Origin: Anomaloglossus baeobatrachus
Lineage: Eukaryota; Chordata; Amphibia; Anura; Aromobatidae
NCBI RefSeq assembly: GCF_048569485.1
Contig: NC_134353.1
Coordinates: forward strand, 68,003,230 to 68,067,229
Reading direction: 5' to 3'
DNA length: 64,000 nucleotides
Under the pieces are notes generated by a model. The model was not told where the DNA came from. It was given only the letters and a program-made list of their open reading frames with translations, and ran no database searches. The position numbers and the translations under genes are program-made. Shown one piece after another: positions 11,387 to 25,430 of this stretch (its first letter is position 1; each line of letters opens with the position of its first letter).

Positions 11387-12439
11387 AGTTCATAACATCA
11401 TTATTACCGGTCCCTTCTAATTCTATTTGAGCAGCTCTGGATAATCCCTTTAAATCCTGCAGCAGATACACAGCCGCCTTTTAATCACAGGGCAGATAAG
11501 ATCCCTTCCCGAATACAGCAATCTAGGGTTTTTGTTTTGTTTTTTTGTTTTAGGTCCGGTCCCTAAAGTATGAGGACAGCTCTGAATAATCGGAGATTGG
11601 TTGCTTTTGGATGCTATGCCTATTAACCCTATAATTTAAACACCCATAGGAGCTTGGTAGCTGACCCAATAAACCAATACAGGAGGCTGACAATACTTTA
11701 CATTTACCCTCATGAGAAGTGACCACCGTGTGTTCTTTTGTAGAGTAGCCTCATCCTTTGGACCTACCATAGGGCAGAACCAAGTCATAATTTTTTTTTT
11801 TTTTTCTGTTTAAGACCTTATTTAGATTTTTGCATAAAGTAAAAATGGCCGCCCAACGTTGAGATTCTGCCCCCCTGTAGGATAGCACGGTGGGCCAGAT
11901 ACCCAATGCCTATAGGTGTAGACGGGGTGCATGAGTAGACACCGGCCACCTGTACAGAACCCCAATCTGTAGAATTCCTTTAAGGGCAATCGATGGTGTC
12001 TGCACTTTACACTCCTGACGTGATCTTGTATATTGCATGTAACCCCGATATTGTGATCTGTGCCGTCTCCTCTTACTTTGTCAATCACGTGATCTTTGAT
12101 TGTAGAGATTTTGTGTGCATTTTGTATCAATTCTCTCCAAAAAATAATAAACTTCCTCCATTCTGTATCTCTCTCTATTTCTCGTTTGTTCTTTTGCTAC
12201 CATTTTTTTTTTTTTTTTTTGAAAGTTTTAAAAGAAAAAAAAATAAGAAATGACCCCCTAACCCATTCATTTACCCTTTATCATCTCTTATGCCTAATTA
12301 CTTAACACAAGTCCATTTCCTGTAACGGAGCACATCAGGAATGTGAAGGAAGGCAACTGCTTCAATAAAGACGTCAACAGAAAATATCAAGGTCAAAAGA
12401 TTACAGAGCGATTCCAATAACCATCGATTTTATTATCCT
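11383..12439 (+). other. Intron, no gene seen
   Basis: Unique-looking or highly decayed intron sequence with T-runs near 11790 and 12205. Nothing supportable is found. Confidence 0.6.
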
Positions 12440-12530
12440 TTTATTTATGCTATTATTTATTTATTTTTTATTTATTATTATTTATTATTATTATTACTAT
12501 TATTATTATTATTACTATTATTATTTACTA

Positions 12531-12596
<66 letters not shown>

Positions 12597-12597
12597 T
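12440..12597 (+). repeat. (TTA)n-type microsatellite
   Basis: Imperfect ATT/TTA trinucleotide tract with scattered ACT and TTTA interruptions, about 155 bp. Confidence 0.95.
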
Positions 12598-12831
12598 GTT
12601 CATGCTGAGACCTCTGGGTAAGTGAATCACACCGAAAAAAACATCTTCCTCCAGTTAGCAAAGAAATGTGAAAGGGTTGGTCCATCACCTAAAATGTCCT
12701 TCCTATAGATCTATCCTTAGACCCTTACTACTTATGTAATTAGCTGTATTACACATTATCCTACACTACTAATCCCTAAATGTGTGTAAGGGGGTTTTAT
12801 ATTCATTTCCTGTGACATATTTTGTTTGTTA

Positions 12832-13354
12832 CAGTAGGCCGGGGCTGCACTCATTCCCCTCGCCGTCTACCTCTTTTGCTGGAATAGGATGTAATCAGGG
12901 GTCTGCACTGCAGTTATTAGTTTTTTGTATTGCTGCCCATTCTGAATGGATCCCTGATGATAGCTGGTGTGAGAGATGTGAGTGCAGCGCCAGCACTGTG
13001 CTTCCATTTCCACCTGAGCTTCTGTGAAAGACACCGGCAGTGGGCAGAGATGGTGAGTGATGCCAGCACCTTCACATGATGACTATTTGTTGGAGGGCAG
13101 CACTGGTGTCACAGTTTTTTTCTATCTTTGTCCCATGACTGTCTTCTTTCTCACAAGCTATGGCGAAGACAGAAACCAGAGTGCCAGTGCTGCACTCGCA
13201 TCTCCCAGTGTCCATCACCATGGAACCAGGACATCGTCAGAGGGGCCGAATGCAAGAAACTAATTAGTAACTGCAGTGCCGATCCCGGATGAAGTTGCTG
13301 GAACAGGAGGGGCAATACACGCTGCAGATAAGTGAGTGCAGCCCCAGCCTCCTG
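12832..13354. mobile_element. Foldback (long inverted repeat) element
   Basis: Ends CAGTAGGCCGGGGCTGCACT and AGTGCAGCCCCAGCCTCCTG are near-complementary. The inner arms also pair, for example CACTGCAGTTATTAG with CTAATTAGTAACTGCAGTG. CAG...CTG ends hint at a hAT or similar non-autonomous element. No clean target duplication was identified. Confidence 0.65.
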
Positions 13355-13471
13355 TGGCATTATGTTTGAGACTCCTCTCAAACAAAACGTCACAAAAATG
13401 CAGCAAAAAAACAACAACAAAAAACTTGGGGATTAGCTAGATAGGGTGAAGTGTAATTTTTACCTTGACCA

Positions 13472-13576
13472 ACAGGGGCGTAACTACCGCAGTCGCAGAG
13501 ATCGCCATCACGATGTTGCCTGGTAGATTAGGCCAGAGGCCTATGGGGCTGCATTATACACGGAGGCCTAATGAAG
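13472..13576 (+). mobile_element. hAT-like end fragment
   Basis: It begins CAGGGGCGTAACTACCGC, an end type common in vertebrate hAT elements. A related block appears near 53180. Only one end is seen, so it is a fragment. Confidence 0.4.

Positions 13577-13612
<36 letters not shown>
13577..13612 (+). repeat. (TA)n microsatellite
   Basis: Short TA tract 20 bp before the Tc1 element's left end. Confidence 0.9.
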
Positions 13613-13633
13613 ATTTATTTATTATAAACAGTA

Positions 13634-14506
13634 CAGACCAAAAGTTTGGACACACCTCATATCAACAACATTTAATTAATAGAGACTTTGTGCAGCAGGC
13701 CTTCATGGTAAAATAGCTGCTAGGAAACCACTGCTAAGGACAGGCAACAAGCAGAAGAGACTTGTTTGGGCTAAAGAACACAAGGAATGGACATTAGACC
13801 AGTGGAAATCTGTGCTTTGGTCTGATGAGTCCAAATTTGAGATCTTTGGATCCAACCACCGTGTCTTTGTAGAAAAGGTGAACGGATGGACTCTACATGG
13901 CTGGTTCCCACCGTGAAGCATGGAGGAGGAGGTGTGATGGTGTGGGGGTGCTTTACTGGTGACACTGTTGGGGATTTATTCAAAATTGAAGGCATACAGA
14001 ACCAGCATGGCTACCACAGCATCTTGCAGCGGCATGCTATTCCATCCGGTTTGCGTTTAGTTGGACCATCATTTATTTTTCAACAGGACAATGACCCCAA
14101 ACACACCTCCATGCTGTGTAAGTGCTATTTGACTAAGAAGTCACAGTCACCAGACCTGAACCCAATCGAGATGGTTTGGGATGAGCTGGACCGCAGAGTG
14201 AAGGCAAAAGGGCCAACAAGTGCTAAGCATTTCTGGGAACTCCAAGACTGTTGGAAGACCATTTCCGGTGACTACCTCTTGAAGCTCATCAAGAGAATGC
14301 CAAGAGTGTGCAAAGCGGTAATCAAAGCAAAAGGAGGCTACTTTGAAGAACCTAGAAAATAAGACATATTTTCAGTTGTTTCGCACTTTTTTTTATTAAG
14401 TATTTCGGTCCACATTCATAGTTTTGATGTCTTCAATGTGAATCTACAATTTTCAGAGTCCTGGAAATAAAACTCTTTGAGACGGTGTGTCCAAACTTTT
14501 GGTCTG
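13634..14506 (+). mobile_element. Tc1/mariner transposon relic
   Basis: Terminal inverted repeats CAGACCAAAAGTTTGGACAC and GTGTCCAAACTTTTGGTCTG bound the element, with TA on the left. The transposase survives in two frames. 13714-13880 encodes ARKPLLRTGNK and the first catalytic Asp in WSDESKFEIFG. A later frame from 13886 encodes PTVKHGGGGVMVWGCF, the second Asp in FQQDNDPKHTS and the Glu in SPDLNPIEMVWDEL, ending at 14362. A small deletion near 13870 shifts the frame. The N-terminal paired helix-turn-helix region is missing through an internal deletion soon after the left end. The copy cannot make active transposase. Confidence 0.93.
13886..14362 (+). pseudogene. Tc1 transposase, C-terminal catalytic part
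   Basis: 158 codons covering the second and third catalytic acidic residues (QDND, then NPIE) and the C-terminus GGYFEEPRK. The first catalytic Asp lies upstream in another frame, so this is a disabled remnant. Confidence 0.9.
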
Positions 14507-14539
14507 TGTGCGTGTGTGTATGTGTATATCTGTGTGTGT

Positions 14540-16700
<2,161 letters not shown>

Positions 16701-16710
16701 AAGAAAAGGT

Positions 16711-17653
16711 GTGTCACGCTACAGGAAGTAAGAAGTGGAAGAGAAGGGAAACCCTGTGACTTGGGAAGGGGGGATGGTGACCCCTGACCAAGCCTACTGC
16801 TGGGCCCTGGCTTCACCCACCACCCGAAATAGGTTCTGCACCTATGCACCGAGCTGGATACCTGACCCTGGCTGACTCTGAAATAGGCCATAGGTAGGGA
16901 GCGGATAGGATGAGCACTTAGTCAGCTCTCCAAAGAAGACACAGGGGTAACCAACTAGGAAAGTGAACAAACAACTTATTTCCAGATGACTTGGGAGAGG
17001 AACTGCAACAACAACAAAGATCTCCAGATGTATGTAAGCTGGCTGCTTACACTGAAGACTTAAGGCTATGTGCGCACGTTGCGTACAGTTCACTGCAGAA
17101 ATTTCTGCAGCGATCTGAAGAGCACATGTGCGCTTTAAATCGCTGCAGAAATGTCCGTAGTGAAGCCGATTCCATGCGCTCTGCCTGCAGCTCCTCCCAT
17201 AGACAGAGCAGGAGCTGCCGGCAAAGCGCACGGAAGAAGTGACATGTCACTACTTTTTGCGCAGCGCTTCGGCAGTAGCCGAAGCGCTGCGCTCTAAAAC
17301 GCCACGTGTGCAGGGGCCGTGCACAATCTCCATAGACTGTGCAGGGGACGCAGGACGCATGCAGTTACGCTGCGCTACAAAGCGCAGCGTAACTGCATGT
17401 ATTTACGCAACGTGCGCACATAGCCTAAGGGTAGAAGTGTTTCACCAGCACAGAGTAATAGGAAGTGAAGATATGTAAAGACACCAAGGGAAGTGCTGAT
17501 GAAAAGCAGCTGAAAGGCTGAGGAACTCTGCAGGGTCCTAAAGCGAAAGAGATGAAAACAAAGCAGAAATAATAGAAAGTCATGGAGCGGTTTGTGCAGC
17601 CAAGCGCTGCGACCTTCTATAGCTGCACACAACAGGGACTGTCTGACACCCAT
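16711..17653. mobile_element. Possible solo LTR split by a MITE
   Basis: Begins TGTCACGCTACAGG and ends CACCCATGACA, giving TG...CA ends. The TAA-flanked MITE at 17064-17425 sits inside. No matching target duplication was found, so this is a tentative fossil call. Confidence 0.25.
17064..17425. mobile_element. MITE, TAA target duplication
   Basis: Terminal inverted repeats GGCTATGTGCGCACGTTGCG and CGCAACGTGCGCACATAGCC are perfect over 20 bp and flanked by TAA (17061-17063, 17426-17428). Interior is GC-rich with many GCGC/TGCAG boxes. The 3-bp TWA-type target fits a Harbinger-like non-autonomous family (inference). Confidence 0.88.
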
Positions 17654-17808
17654 GACATCAACTACATATTCTACCAACTACTTCAAAATGTCTGTTTCAA
17701 CAAACAGAGTGGAATAATTCACTGCGTGACCCCTCCTGTACCAGCTAATTTCCAGGAAGAACCAAGGATTGGGCATGCTTTTTTTTTCTTTTTTCTTAAC
17801 CTGCCAGA

Positions 17809-18149
17809 GAAGCAGTGTTGGGAGGTCCACAGTCATAGTGAAGCAGTGTTGGGAGGTCCACAGTCATAGTGAAGCAGTGTTGGGAGGTCCACAGTCATAG
17901 TGAAGCAGTGCTGGGAGGTCCACAGTCATAGAGAAGCAGTGTTGGGAGGTCCACAGTCATAGTGAAGCAGTGCTGGGAGGTCCACAGTCATAGTGAAGCA
18001 GTGCTGGGAGGTCCACAGTCATAGAGAAGCAGTGTTGGGAGGTCCACAGTCATAGTGAAGCAGTGCTGGGAGGTCCACAGTCCTAGAGAAGCAGTGTTGG
18101 GAGGTCCACAGTCCTAGAGAAGCTTCGTTGGAAGGTCCACAGTCATATT
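17809..18149 (+). repeat. 31-bp tandem array, 11 copies
   Basis: Unit begins GAAGCAGTGTTGGGAGGTCC and is 31 bp long. Eleven copies, the last one diverged. Two positions alternate (TGTTGG or TGCTGG; CATAGT or CATAGA), showing that blocks of two to three units were copied together. Confidence 0.95.
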
Positions 18150-18530
18150 AATGGTGGTGTACCGAGTTTGTAAGTTATTCACTTTCCACTTGATAGTGGA
18201 TAAATTCCCGATCGCTGGGGGTCCAATCTTTATGACCTTCTCCGATCCAGAGCATGGTGCTTTGCCAAGCGAAATTTAAATGGAGTGGAGGTCAAGCCTG
18301 GGCCTCAGCTCATATGGGACCCTGGATCGCACCCATAGTAACCAGTAAGTTGTCCTACAGATAAAGGTTACATTTGGAACTTTGTATGACCCCTGTAAGG
18401 TGCCCAAATACAGAAGTGTAAATTTGCTAAACTGACCAGCTAACGTAAGTGTATGAGTGTGTGCCCACTCTATCTCCAATGGCAAAATGCGAGCTAAAAG
18501 AAGGATTTTTTTTTTGTCTTAGGTCATCAA

Positions 18531-18885
18531 TGTTAAAGTAGTAGACAACCTCTATCCTCAGGATAGGTCATCAATGTCTGATTGGCAGGGATGCCTGGGT
18601 TTCGGACCCTGGCCGATCTGCTGTTCTCGATACTGGTGGCGGCCGGAAATGGTCAGTTCTGGAGCGGCTCCGTCTTCTGATGGTGACCGCGGGTACTGCA
18701 CGACAAGAGGATGCACAGTACCTGGCTGCTGCCACTGTCGGAAGATAGAGCAGTTCTGGAATTGAGCATTTCCGGACGCCTGCTGCTGCCGCTGACACGG
18801 AGCAGCTGGTTGGCGGGCGCTGGTTGGGGTCTGACATCCGATCACATATTGATGATCTATCAATTTTAAAGTAGTGGACAACCTC
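18531..18885. mobile_element. Non-autonomous foldback repeat
   Basis: AAGTAGTAGACAACCTC near the left and AAGTAGTGGACAACCTC near the right, with palindromic TATCCTCAGGATAGGTCATC inside and a ATTGATGATC partner near 18850. Family unnamed here. Confidence 0.5.
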
Positions 18886-19952
18886 TTGCAATAAGTGTGA
18901 TAAGCAGACACCAAGAAAGTATGGGAACTGATTGGTGAGGAGTAATGCAAGTGGCGAAATTGAGTGCATATGTGAGAAGAATTCAGAAAAAAAGCCGTCA
19001 ACAATTAGCTATTGACTGTGGATGGGCATCTTTAGGTCAGACAATGCATATGGCACCTCAACTACAGGCAAAGGTTCAGCTTTTTGGCTATTGATATTCT
19101 ACGTTCCCCCATTGTTTCATCTCCTGAATGCGGCACATCCTCTGCTGTCCTGCAGTAGATTAGTAGGATAGTTTTGAAGGCCATAATATGGCAGCTTTTC
19201 GAGGACCACATTATGGTAGTGTTACCTGGACCCTCATAATAATAGTGAATCAATCTATAATCCCCATTCATCTCTGCATACATCCAGGCTGAAACATCTA
19301 CAATTAGCCACATTAGCAGGGTTAACGATTGTTGGATACAGGAAGGTGAAAACAACCTGCAAAAAAAAAACAAATTGCAAGAATTTTGCCAGATTTTCTC
19401 TACGATTGGTCATGTAGATGGAGCAGTAATAGAAGCCAGGATTTGGAGAACATTAATTCTAACGTCTATGACCCTTTTTTTTGCTAAGTTCTCTTAAATT
19501 AGTGCTTATATTTGAGGTTCCAGATACTATTTCAACCTCATCTACATGACTGTACTGCCCCTATGTGTAATATACCAGATGTAACCTGGACCTATGGTGC
19601 TGTTAGCTTGGTTCAGTCCCGAGCCAAGTTTTACACCTAAAATATAGACTTGGGCAATACACCTTTTTGAATTACAGCTCTAAAGTGTATGTATCACCAG
19701 TGTGAGTGACATTCTCTCCTTCTAGGCCTCTTAAACTTCAGATTAATATTTGTTTTACGAGCGCTCAGGAAATCAATACAGCGCACACAGCTTAGTATGA
19801 TGTATGCAAAGAATTCTCCTTTATTAGTACATGTGACCAGTTTATATAGGGTCACAAAGCATAAGTACCCTCTGAACTATGAATCAAGAAGAGCAGTAGG
19901 GGTGTGAACAGATATGGGGCTGAACAGAAATGTGAACACCAGTTTTTGCCTC
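18886..19952 (+). other. Intron, no gene seen
   Basis: Nothing recognisable beyond short A/T runs. Confidence 0.55.
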
Positions 19953-19955
19953 TTA

Positions 19956-20531
19956 GGCTACTTTCACACATCAGTTTTCTGTATTCAGGCACAGTCCTTT
20001 TTTTTCCTGATCCAACGGATCCTGAAAAAAAAGTGAAAACCGTATCCACCGGATCCGTTTTTTTAACGGATCCGTTATGCCGGATCCGTTAAAAAACGGA
20101 TCCGGTGGATATGGTTTGCATCCGTTTTTGCATCCTTTTCGTCCGGTTTTTGGCTGGATCCGTTTTGTTAATTACATTGGTGCATGCGCAGTTAACAAAA
20201 ACGGATCCGGCGGCCGCATCCGTTTTTTACCGCATTACGCCGGATCCGGCGTCCATAGGCTTCTATTGTAAAACACGCCGTATCGCGCCGGATCCGGCGC
20301 GATGCGTTTTTTTTGCCGGACAAAAAAACGTTGCAAGCTACGTTGCCTCCGGCCGCCGCATTTATTTATTTTGCCGCATCCGGAAAAAAACGGATGCACC
20401 GCAAAGCCATCCGGTACAATCCGGTAACAATGCAAGTCTATGGGGAAAAAACGGATGCGGTACTGGATCCGTTTTACCCGTTTTTTTCCGGATTGAACCT
20501 GATGGCAAAAAACTGATGTGTGAAAGTAGCC
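19956..20531. mobile_element. MITE, TTA target duplication
   Basis: Ends GGCTACTTTCACACATCAGT and ACTGATGTGTGAAAGTAGCC are perfect inverted repeats, flanked by TTA at 19953-19955 and 20532-20534. The interior is built from repeated GGATCCG palindromes in both directions. Harbinger-like by target size (inference). Confidence 0.9.
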
Positions 20532-20559
20532 TTAATCTGAAAGCAGCATAATGTTGAGA

Positions 20560-20845
20560 CTCCGGTTCCAGTTATTTGTCACTTACTGGGCTTCCTCTGT
20601 AGTTTTGATTATCCACTGCTGATAAAACCATGGCCTGCTGCTACATATTCCTCCATGCTCATGAGCTCTGTGCAACCTCGCCCCCCACCATTTATTGGCT
20701 TTTTTCCATGCACAATGTTTATAGAAAGCTGCCAATCAGTGGTGTGGGTGGGATTATGCTGAGATCAGCATTCAGAGAACAGGTAGTTCTGCAATAGATA
20801 AAATCCATTTTATCAAAACTACAGCAAGCACCCCAGTAATACATA
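20560..20845 (+). repeat. Diverged repeat shared with 52.9 kb
   Basis: Blocks such as TGTCACTTACT, AAGCTGCCAATCAGTGGTG and TTTATCAAAACTACAGCAAG recur around 52925-53080 and 61415-61440. Old dispersed family, class unknown. Confidence 0.5.
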
Positions 20846-20869
20846 GCTGGAAACAGGGTTTCTTTATCG

Positions 20870-21001
20870 TTTCATTGGGGGACACAGGACCATGGGTTAT
20901 GCTGCTGTCACTAGGAGGCTGACACTAAGTAAACATAAAAAGTTAGCTCCTCCCTAGCAGTATACACCCCGAGCCGGAGGCGGGCTCAGATCAGTTTTTG
21001 C
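20870..21001 (+). repeat. DIRS element 2 left inverted terminal repeat
   Basis: Starts CATTGGGGGACACAGGACC and runs to GGGCTCAGATCAGTTT. It is the inverted partner of 26808-26936, with about one difference. Confidence 0.92.
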
Positions 21002-22015
21002 TTAGTGTCGTAGGAGGCTGATGTGGGCCGTCTCGGCCCCCCTCAACCATTTGGGTTTTTTTTTGCGTTTTTTTCCTTTATTTCGGCGCCGCTCATCGCT
21101 CTCATACCTGTCTTCTTTTTCTCTGCAGGTATTCTCTTCACTCATCCTCCGCAGCCCTGTGGGTACCACTCCCCAGGGTCGCAGGGGCTTGAGATTTCGG
21201 GCCCTCTCCCCCGTCCATCCCCGTGGTACCACTCCCGGGGTTGCGCGTGTGGGCAGGTTGCCGTGGGCACCCCTGATTCGCCCTGCGGTATCACCCCAAA
21301 GGGCGTACAGGGGCATACAGCAGGGATTGGACCTCCGCAGCGCGTTTGTAATCCGATGGGGCCCTTTTCACGCTGCCTTCTCCTGCAGGTGGGCTCCTTC
21401 CCCCATCATGATGTCCACTTTCCCTGCCTCAGCACGCTCTCCCCCGGAGTCCACAGTCTTCCTGGACGAGGGCACTGTGTACACAGGCAGGGGCAGGGCG
21501 CCCTGCCTGCACTGCATCCGTCGCTGGGCCGGCGCCGCCGAGATCAGGTAGGACCGACCTCTCCTACCCTTTTCCTCCGGCCCACTCCAAAATTTAGGCC
21601 CCGGTCTCGGCCTAATCGCTCCTGCGTCCTAGCCACGCCCCCTCTGCAGCGCTATTGGCCGCCGGTCGTCTGGCCCAGTCTCCTCCCACCGCTCAGCCTC
21701 CTGGCTTGTGGTGGGGGCTGTGGATACTCCGGTTTTTCGCGCCTGAACGCTGCTCCTCCCCCAGCCTCCTCCAGCGTCCCCTCGCCATTTTAGCCTATGC
21801 CTGGTCCCCTGAGGCTGCAGCGCGCCGGCGTTCTCCCACTCTCTGGCCAGCTCACTCCTGGACTCCCTCTTCTGGACTGGTGGGCAGCACACAGGACCTG
21901 GGTAAGCCTGCTCCTAAGGAGTAGCCCTCACTAGGTAGCGTTCTCTTAGTTTAGGGACGAGTTAACCCTCTCCTGTCTCCTTCCTAGCAGCCACCAGGGA
22001 GAGTACTTTTTCACC

Positions 22016-23524
22016 ATGCCTAATACGAAGTCCACCCGACCCAAGCAGGCCCCCTTTGCCTTATTTTTTGCATGCTCCTCCTGCAAAACCAAATTTACCC
22101 AGGGCCAGGACGCCCCACTATGCTCCGTCTGTTCTACAGACTCTCAGCCTCCGCAGGACTCCTTGGCCGACGCTTCTGATACCGCAGCCGCCGCAGCGCC
22201 AGATGCTACAGGGCCCTGCGTCCCGCCCCCCCCCCCCCCCCCCGACTGGCTAGCGTCCCTGTCCCAGTCCGTAGATTTCCTCTCTGAGGCTTCTCGGACC
22301 ATCGCGCAAGCACTGCGCCTGCTGCTGTCGCTTGCCCAGACTCCCGCAGACCCAATGCAATCGCCTCCGGAGCAGGTGAGCCCCGTCGCAGGGACCTCCT
22401 CGGCTGCTCAGAAGCGGACCCGCCAGGTCTCGTCTTCAGCCTCTTCCCAGGTTTCACCTTCATCCCCAGGTCCAGACCATCATTCCTCCAGGGAGTCTTC
22501 TGACCGCTCCGATGATGATTCCGATGCAGCACCCCTGCTGGACTCAGAGCAGGCGGCTGATATTCGGCGCATGGTGAATAGCCTGATAGAAGCAGTAAAC
22601 CAGACCCTAAAGGTACAGGTGGACCCCATCTCCTCCCAGAGCACCCAGGTCTCGTTTAAGCGGATGAAGCGGGCCCAAAGCGCATTCAGCGGACATCCAG
22701 AATTCGCTGAGTTACTGCGCAGCCACAGGCAACAGCCGGACAAGGTATTTACCACCGGTAAGTCCATTGATTTGCATTATCCCTTTCCTGAGGGTCTTCG
22801 AAAGGATTGGGCAGGCTCTCCTGTGGTTGACCCCCCAATCTCCCGCCTGTCTTCTCACACAGTCCTTCCACTCACTAACGGTACGTCTCTCAAGGACCCC
22901 ACGGACCGTACTATTGACAGGTTGGCCCGTTCCGCCTTCGAGGCAGCGGGCACATCCCTCTCACCGGCCTTTGCCTCGGTTTGGGTTGCGAAGGCACTGA
23001 TGTCCTGGGCGGACACGCTACGCTGCGGACTCCGCGCCATTCCTGCCAATCCAGACCTGGTCCTCATCGCCACGCAGATTTCCCTCGCGGGTGAGTACCT
23101 GCTCAATGCAGCCCTGGCATCTGCCAATTGCGCGGCCCAGGCCGCCAGCAACAATGTGGCCATCTGTCGAGCCCTCTGGCTCCGGTCCTGGAACGCGGAT
23201 GCGGCCTCTAAGAAGTCACTGACTTCCCTGCCCTTCCTAGGGGAACGTCTGTTCGGAGATAAGCTGGACCAGTTGATCTCCGATGCGACGGGAGGAAAGA
23301 GTACATCTCTCCCCCAATTGCGCCCCAAGCACTTCCAGAATCGGCGCCCCACCGCTCGTTTCTGGCCCTTTCGCAGCTTCAACTCCACTTCCCAGCCGCG
23401 AAAAAGCCGCTCTCCTCCGAGAGACAGGAGGACCCCATCATTCAAGACCAATCCCGCCTGGCGTTCACGTCCCCGCCAGTCCACGAAATCCTCTTCCGGT
23501 TACCGCCGACGCTCCTCCAAGTGA
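22016..23524 (+). mobile_element. DIRS 2 gag-like region
   Basis: About 502 codons with the N-terminal double CxxC (CSSCKTKFTQGQDAPLCSVC) seen also in element 1. A proline run follows, and the C-terminus is Arg/Ser-rich. Shared blocks with element 1 include YPFP, VDPPISRL and AASKKSLTSLPF-like strings, so the two gags are homologous. Confidence 0.8.
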
Positions 23525-25430
23525 CTCGCGGTTGGCGCGCAACAGCGCCAGACTCGTGGGAGGGCGTCTGTCTTGTTTCCAGCATGTGTGGATCCCCCTG
23601 ACCGCCGATGCCTGGGTCAGAGAGATCATCACCTCAGGCTACAAAATAGAATTCGAGTCAAAGCCACCGAGACGTTTTTTCCTATCTCGCCCTCCCAAGT
23701 CTCCCGCGCGGGCTCGCGCGTTCTTTCACTCCATAGACTCCCTCCTCCAAGCCGGAGTCGTGGTACCAGTCCCTCCCGCAGAACGTTTCAAGGGGTTCTA
23801 TTCCAACCTTTTCGTGGTCCCCAAGAAGGACGGCTCTGTCCGCCCCGTCCTCGACAAAAAGCTTCTAAACAGGTCGGTGAGGCCTCAGCCGTTTCGAATG
23901 GAGTCACTCCGGTCCGTGATCGCGTCCATGGAGGTCAGCGAATTCCTGGCATCGCTGGATATTCAAGACTCCTATCTTCACGTCTCTATAGCCACCTCTC
24001 ACCAACAGTTCCTCCGCTTTGCGATAGCGGAAGATCACTTCCAGTTCACGGCTCTTCCTTTCGGCCTCGCATCCGCCCCCAGAGTCTTTACAAAGATCAT
24101 GGCGGCTGCCATGTCCGTTCTACATTCCAGGGGTGTTATGGTCATCCCGTACTTGGACGATATGTTGATCAAAGGTTCTTCTTTCGAGGACTGTCGTCTT
24201 GGGGTTCAGGTCATGATCGACACCCTTTCACGGTTAGGGTGGCTGATCAATCGGAAGAAGTCCTCTCTGACCCCGGCCCGACGGATCACCTTTTTAGGCA
24301 TGGTATTCGATACCACCCAAGGGCGAGTTTTCCTCACACAAGAGAAGATGTCCTCCCTGCAACGAGGCCTCCGCGCTCTCCGGCGTCAGTGCTAAGTTTC
24401 CATCAGGTTCGGCATGCGAGTCCTCGGTCGTATGGTGGCGGCGATGGAAGCGGTACCCTTTGCACAGTTCCACCTCCAGCCCCTCCAGCTGGCCTTGCTG
24501 AAGAAGTGGGACAGATCTCCCTTTTCTCTGGACCGCAGTTTTCATCTTTCGCCGGAGACCCGCCACTCACTCCGTTGGTGGATCAATCAACGCAACCTCG
24601 CGTCAGGAAGGTCATTCCTCCCGCTCCACTGGAAGATAGTGACCACCGACGCCAGTCTCCAGGGCTGGGGGGCAGTGTTTCGGCATCACACAGCGCAAGG
24701 CCGATGGACACCGCAGGAGAGTTGTCTCCCGATCAACATTCTGGAGATAAGAGCCATTCGGCTAGCCTTGCAGCAGTTTCGGCACCTAGTACAGGGTTGC
24801 CCGGTCAGGATCCAGTCGGACAATGCGACGGCGGTGGCGTACAGCAACCGCCAAGGAGGCACAAGAAGTGTCGGGGCGATGCGAGAAGTCAGGAAGATTT
24901 TGCACTGGGCCGAGTGTCATCACTCCCTGATCTCAACGGTACACATCCCAGGCGTGGACAATTGGGCGGCGAACTTCCTCAGCAGGGAAGGCCTCCGGCG
25001 AATGGTCCCTCAACCGGGAAGTCTTCAACCAGATCTGCGACAGATGGGGAGTTCCGAATGTGGACCTAATGGCCTCCCGGTTCAACTGTCAGGTTCCGCA
25101 ATTTGTAGCGCGGTGCCGCGACCGCTTGGCTTTAGGAGTCGACGCCCTCACCCTGTCATGGAGCCAGTTCAGTCTCCCGTACATCTTCCCGCCGCTCCCT
25201 CTGATCCCGAGGGTCCTCAAGAAGATCAAGGCAGAAGGAATACCAGTCATCCTGGTGGCTCCGGACTGGTCCAGGCGAGCATGGTTCGCGGAACTCACTC
25301 AGCTCCTCGCAGACGCTCCGTGGCGCCTTCCAGACCGTCCAGATCTCCTGCAGCAGGGACCTCTTTTCCATCAGAACTCAAAGGTCCTAAATTTGACGGC
25401 CTGGCCATTGAATCCTGGGTTCTAGCTCAG
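23500..25430 (+). mobile_element. DIRS 2 RT, RNase H and methyltransferase-like region
   Basis: Reverse transcriptase motifs VVPKKDGSVRPVLD, LDIQDSYLHVSI, LPFGLASAPRVF and YLDD. RNase H motifs TTDASLQGWGAVF, LEIRAIRLAL and IPGVDNWAANFLSR. The methyltransferase-like tail has DLMASRFNCQVPQF and ILVAPDWSRRAWF. Fossil part. Confidence 0.88.

Noticed and set aside
10489-11471. Open frames of 190-317 codons on both strands
   Set aside because: They are produced by the 22-bp minisatellite and the (CA)n tract. The same peptide repeats appear in several frames on both strands, which is a repeat artefact.
13820-13835. CTGATGAG considered as a hammerhead core
   Set aside because: No GAAA and no stem II at the right distance. 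It encodes the SDES box of the Tc1 transposase.
17809-18149. 31-bp array considered as a CRISPR
   Set aside because: Units are contiguous with no spacers, and the host is a vertebrate. It is a simple tandem repeat.
21021-21793. Frames of 176 and 256 codons in the DIRS 2 leader
   Set aside because: GC-rich leader of the element upstream of its gag-like frame. No family resemblance, and the frames overlap each other out of phase.
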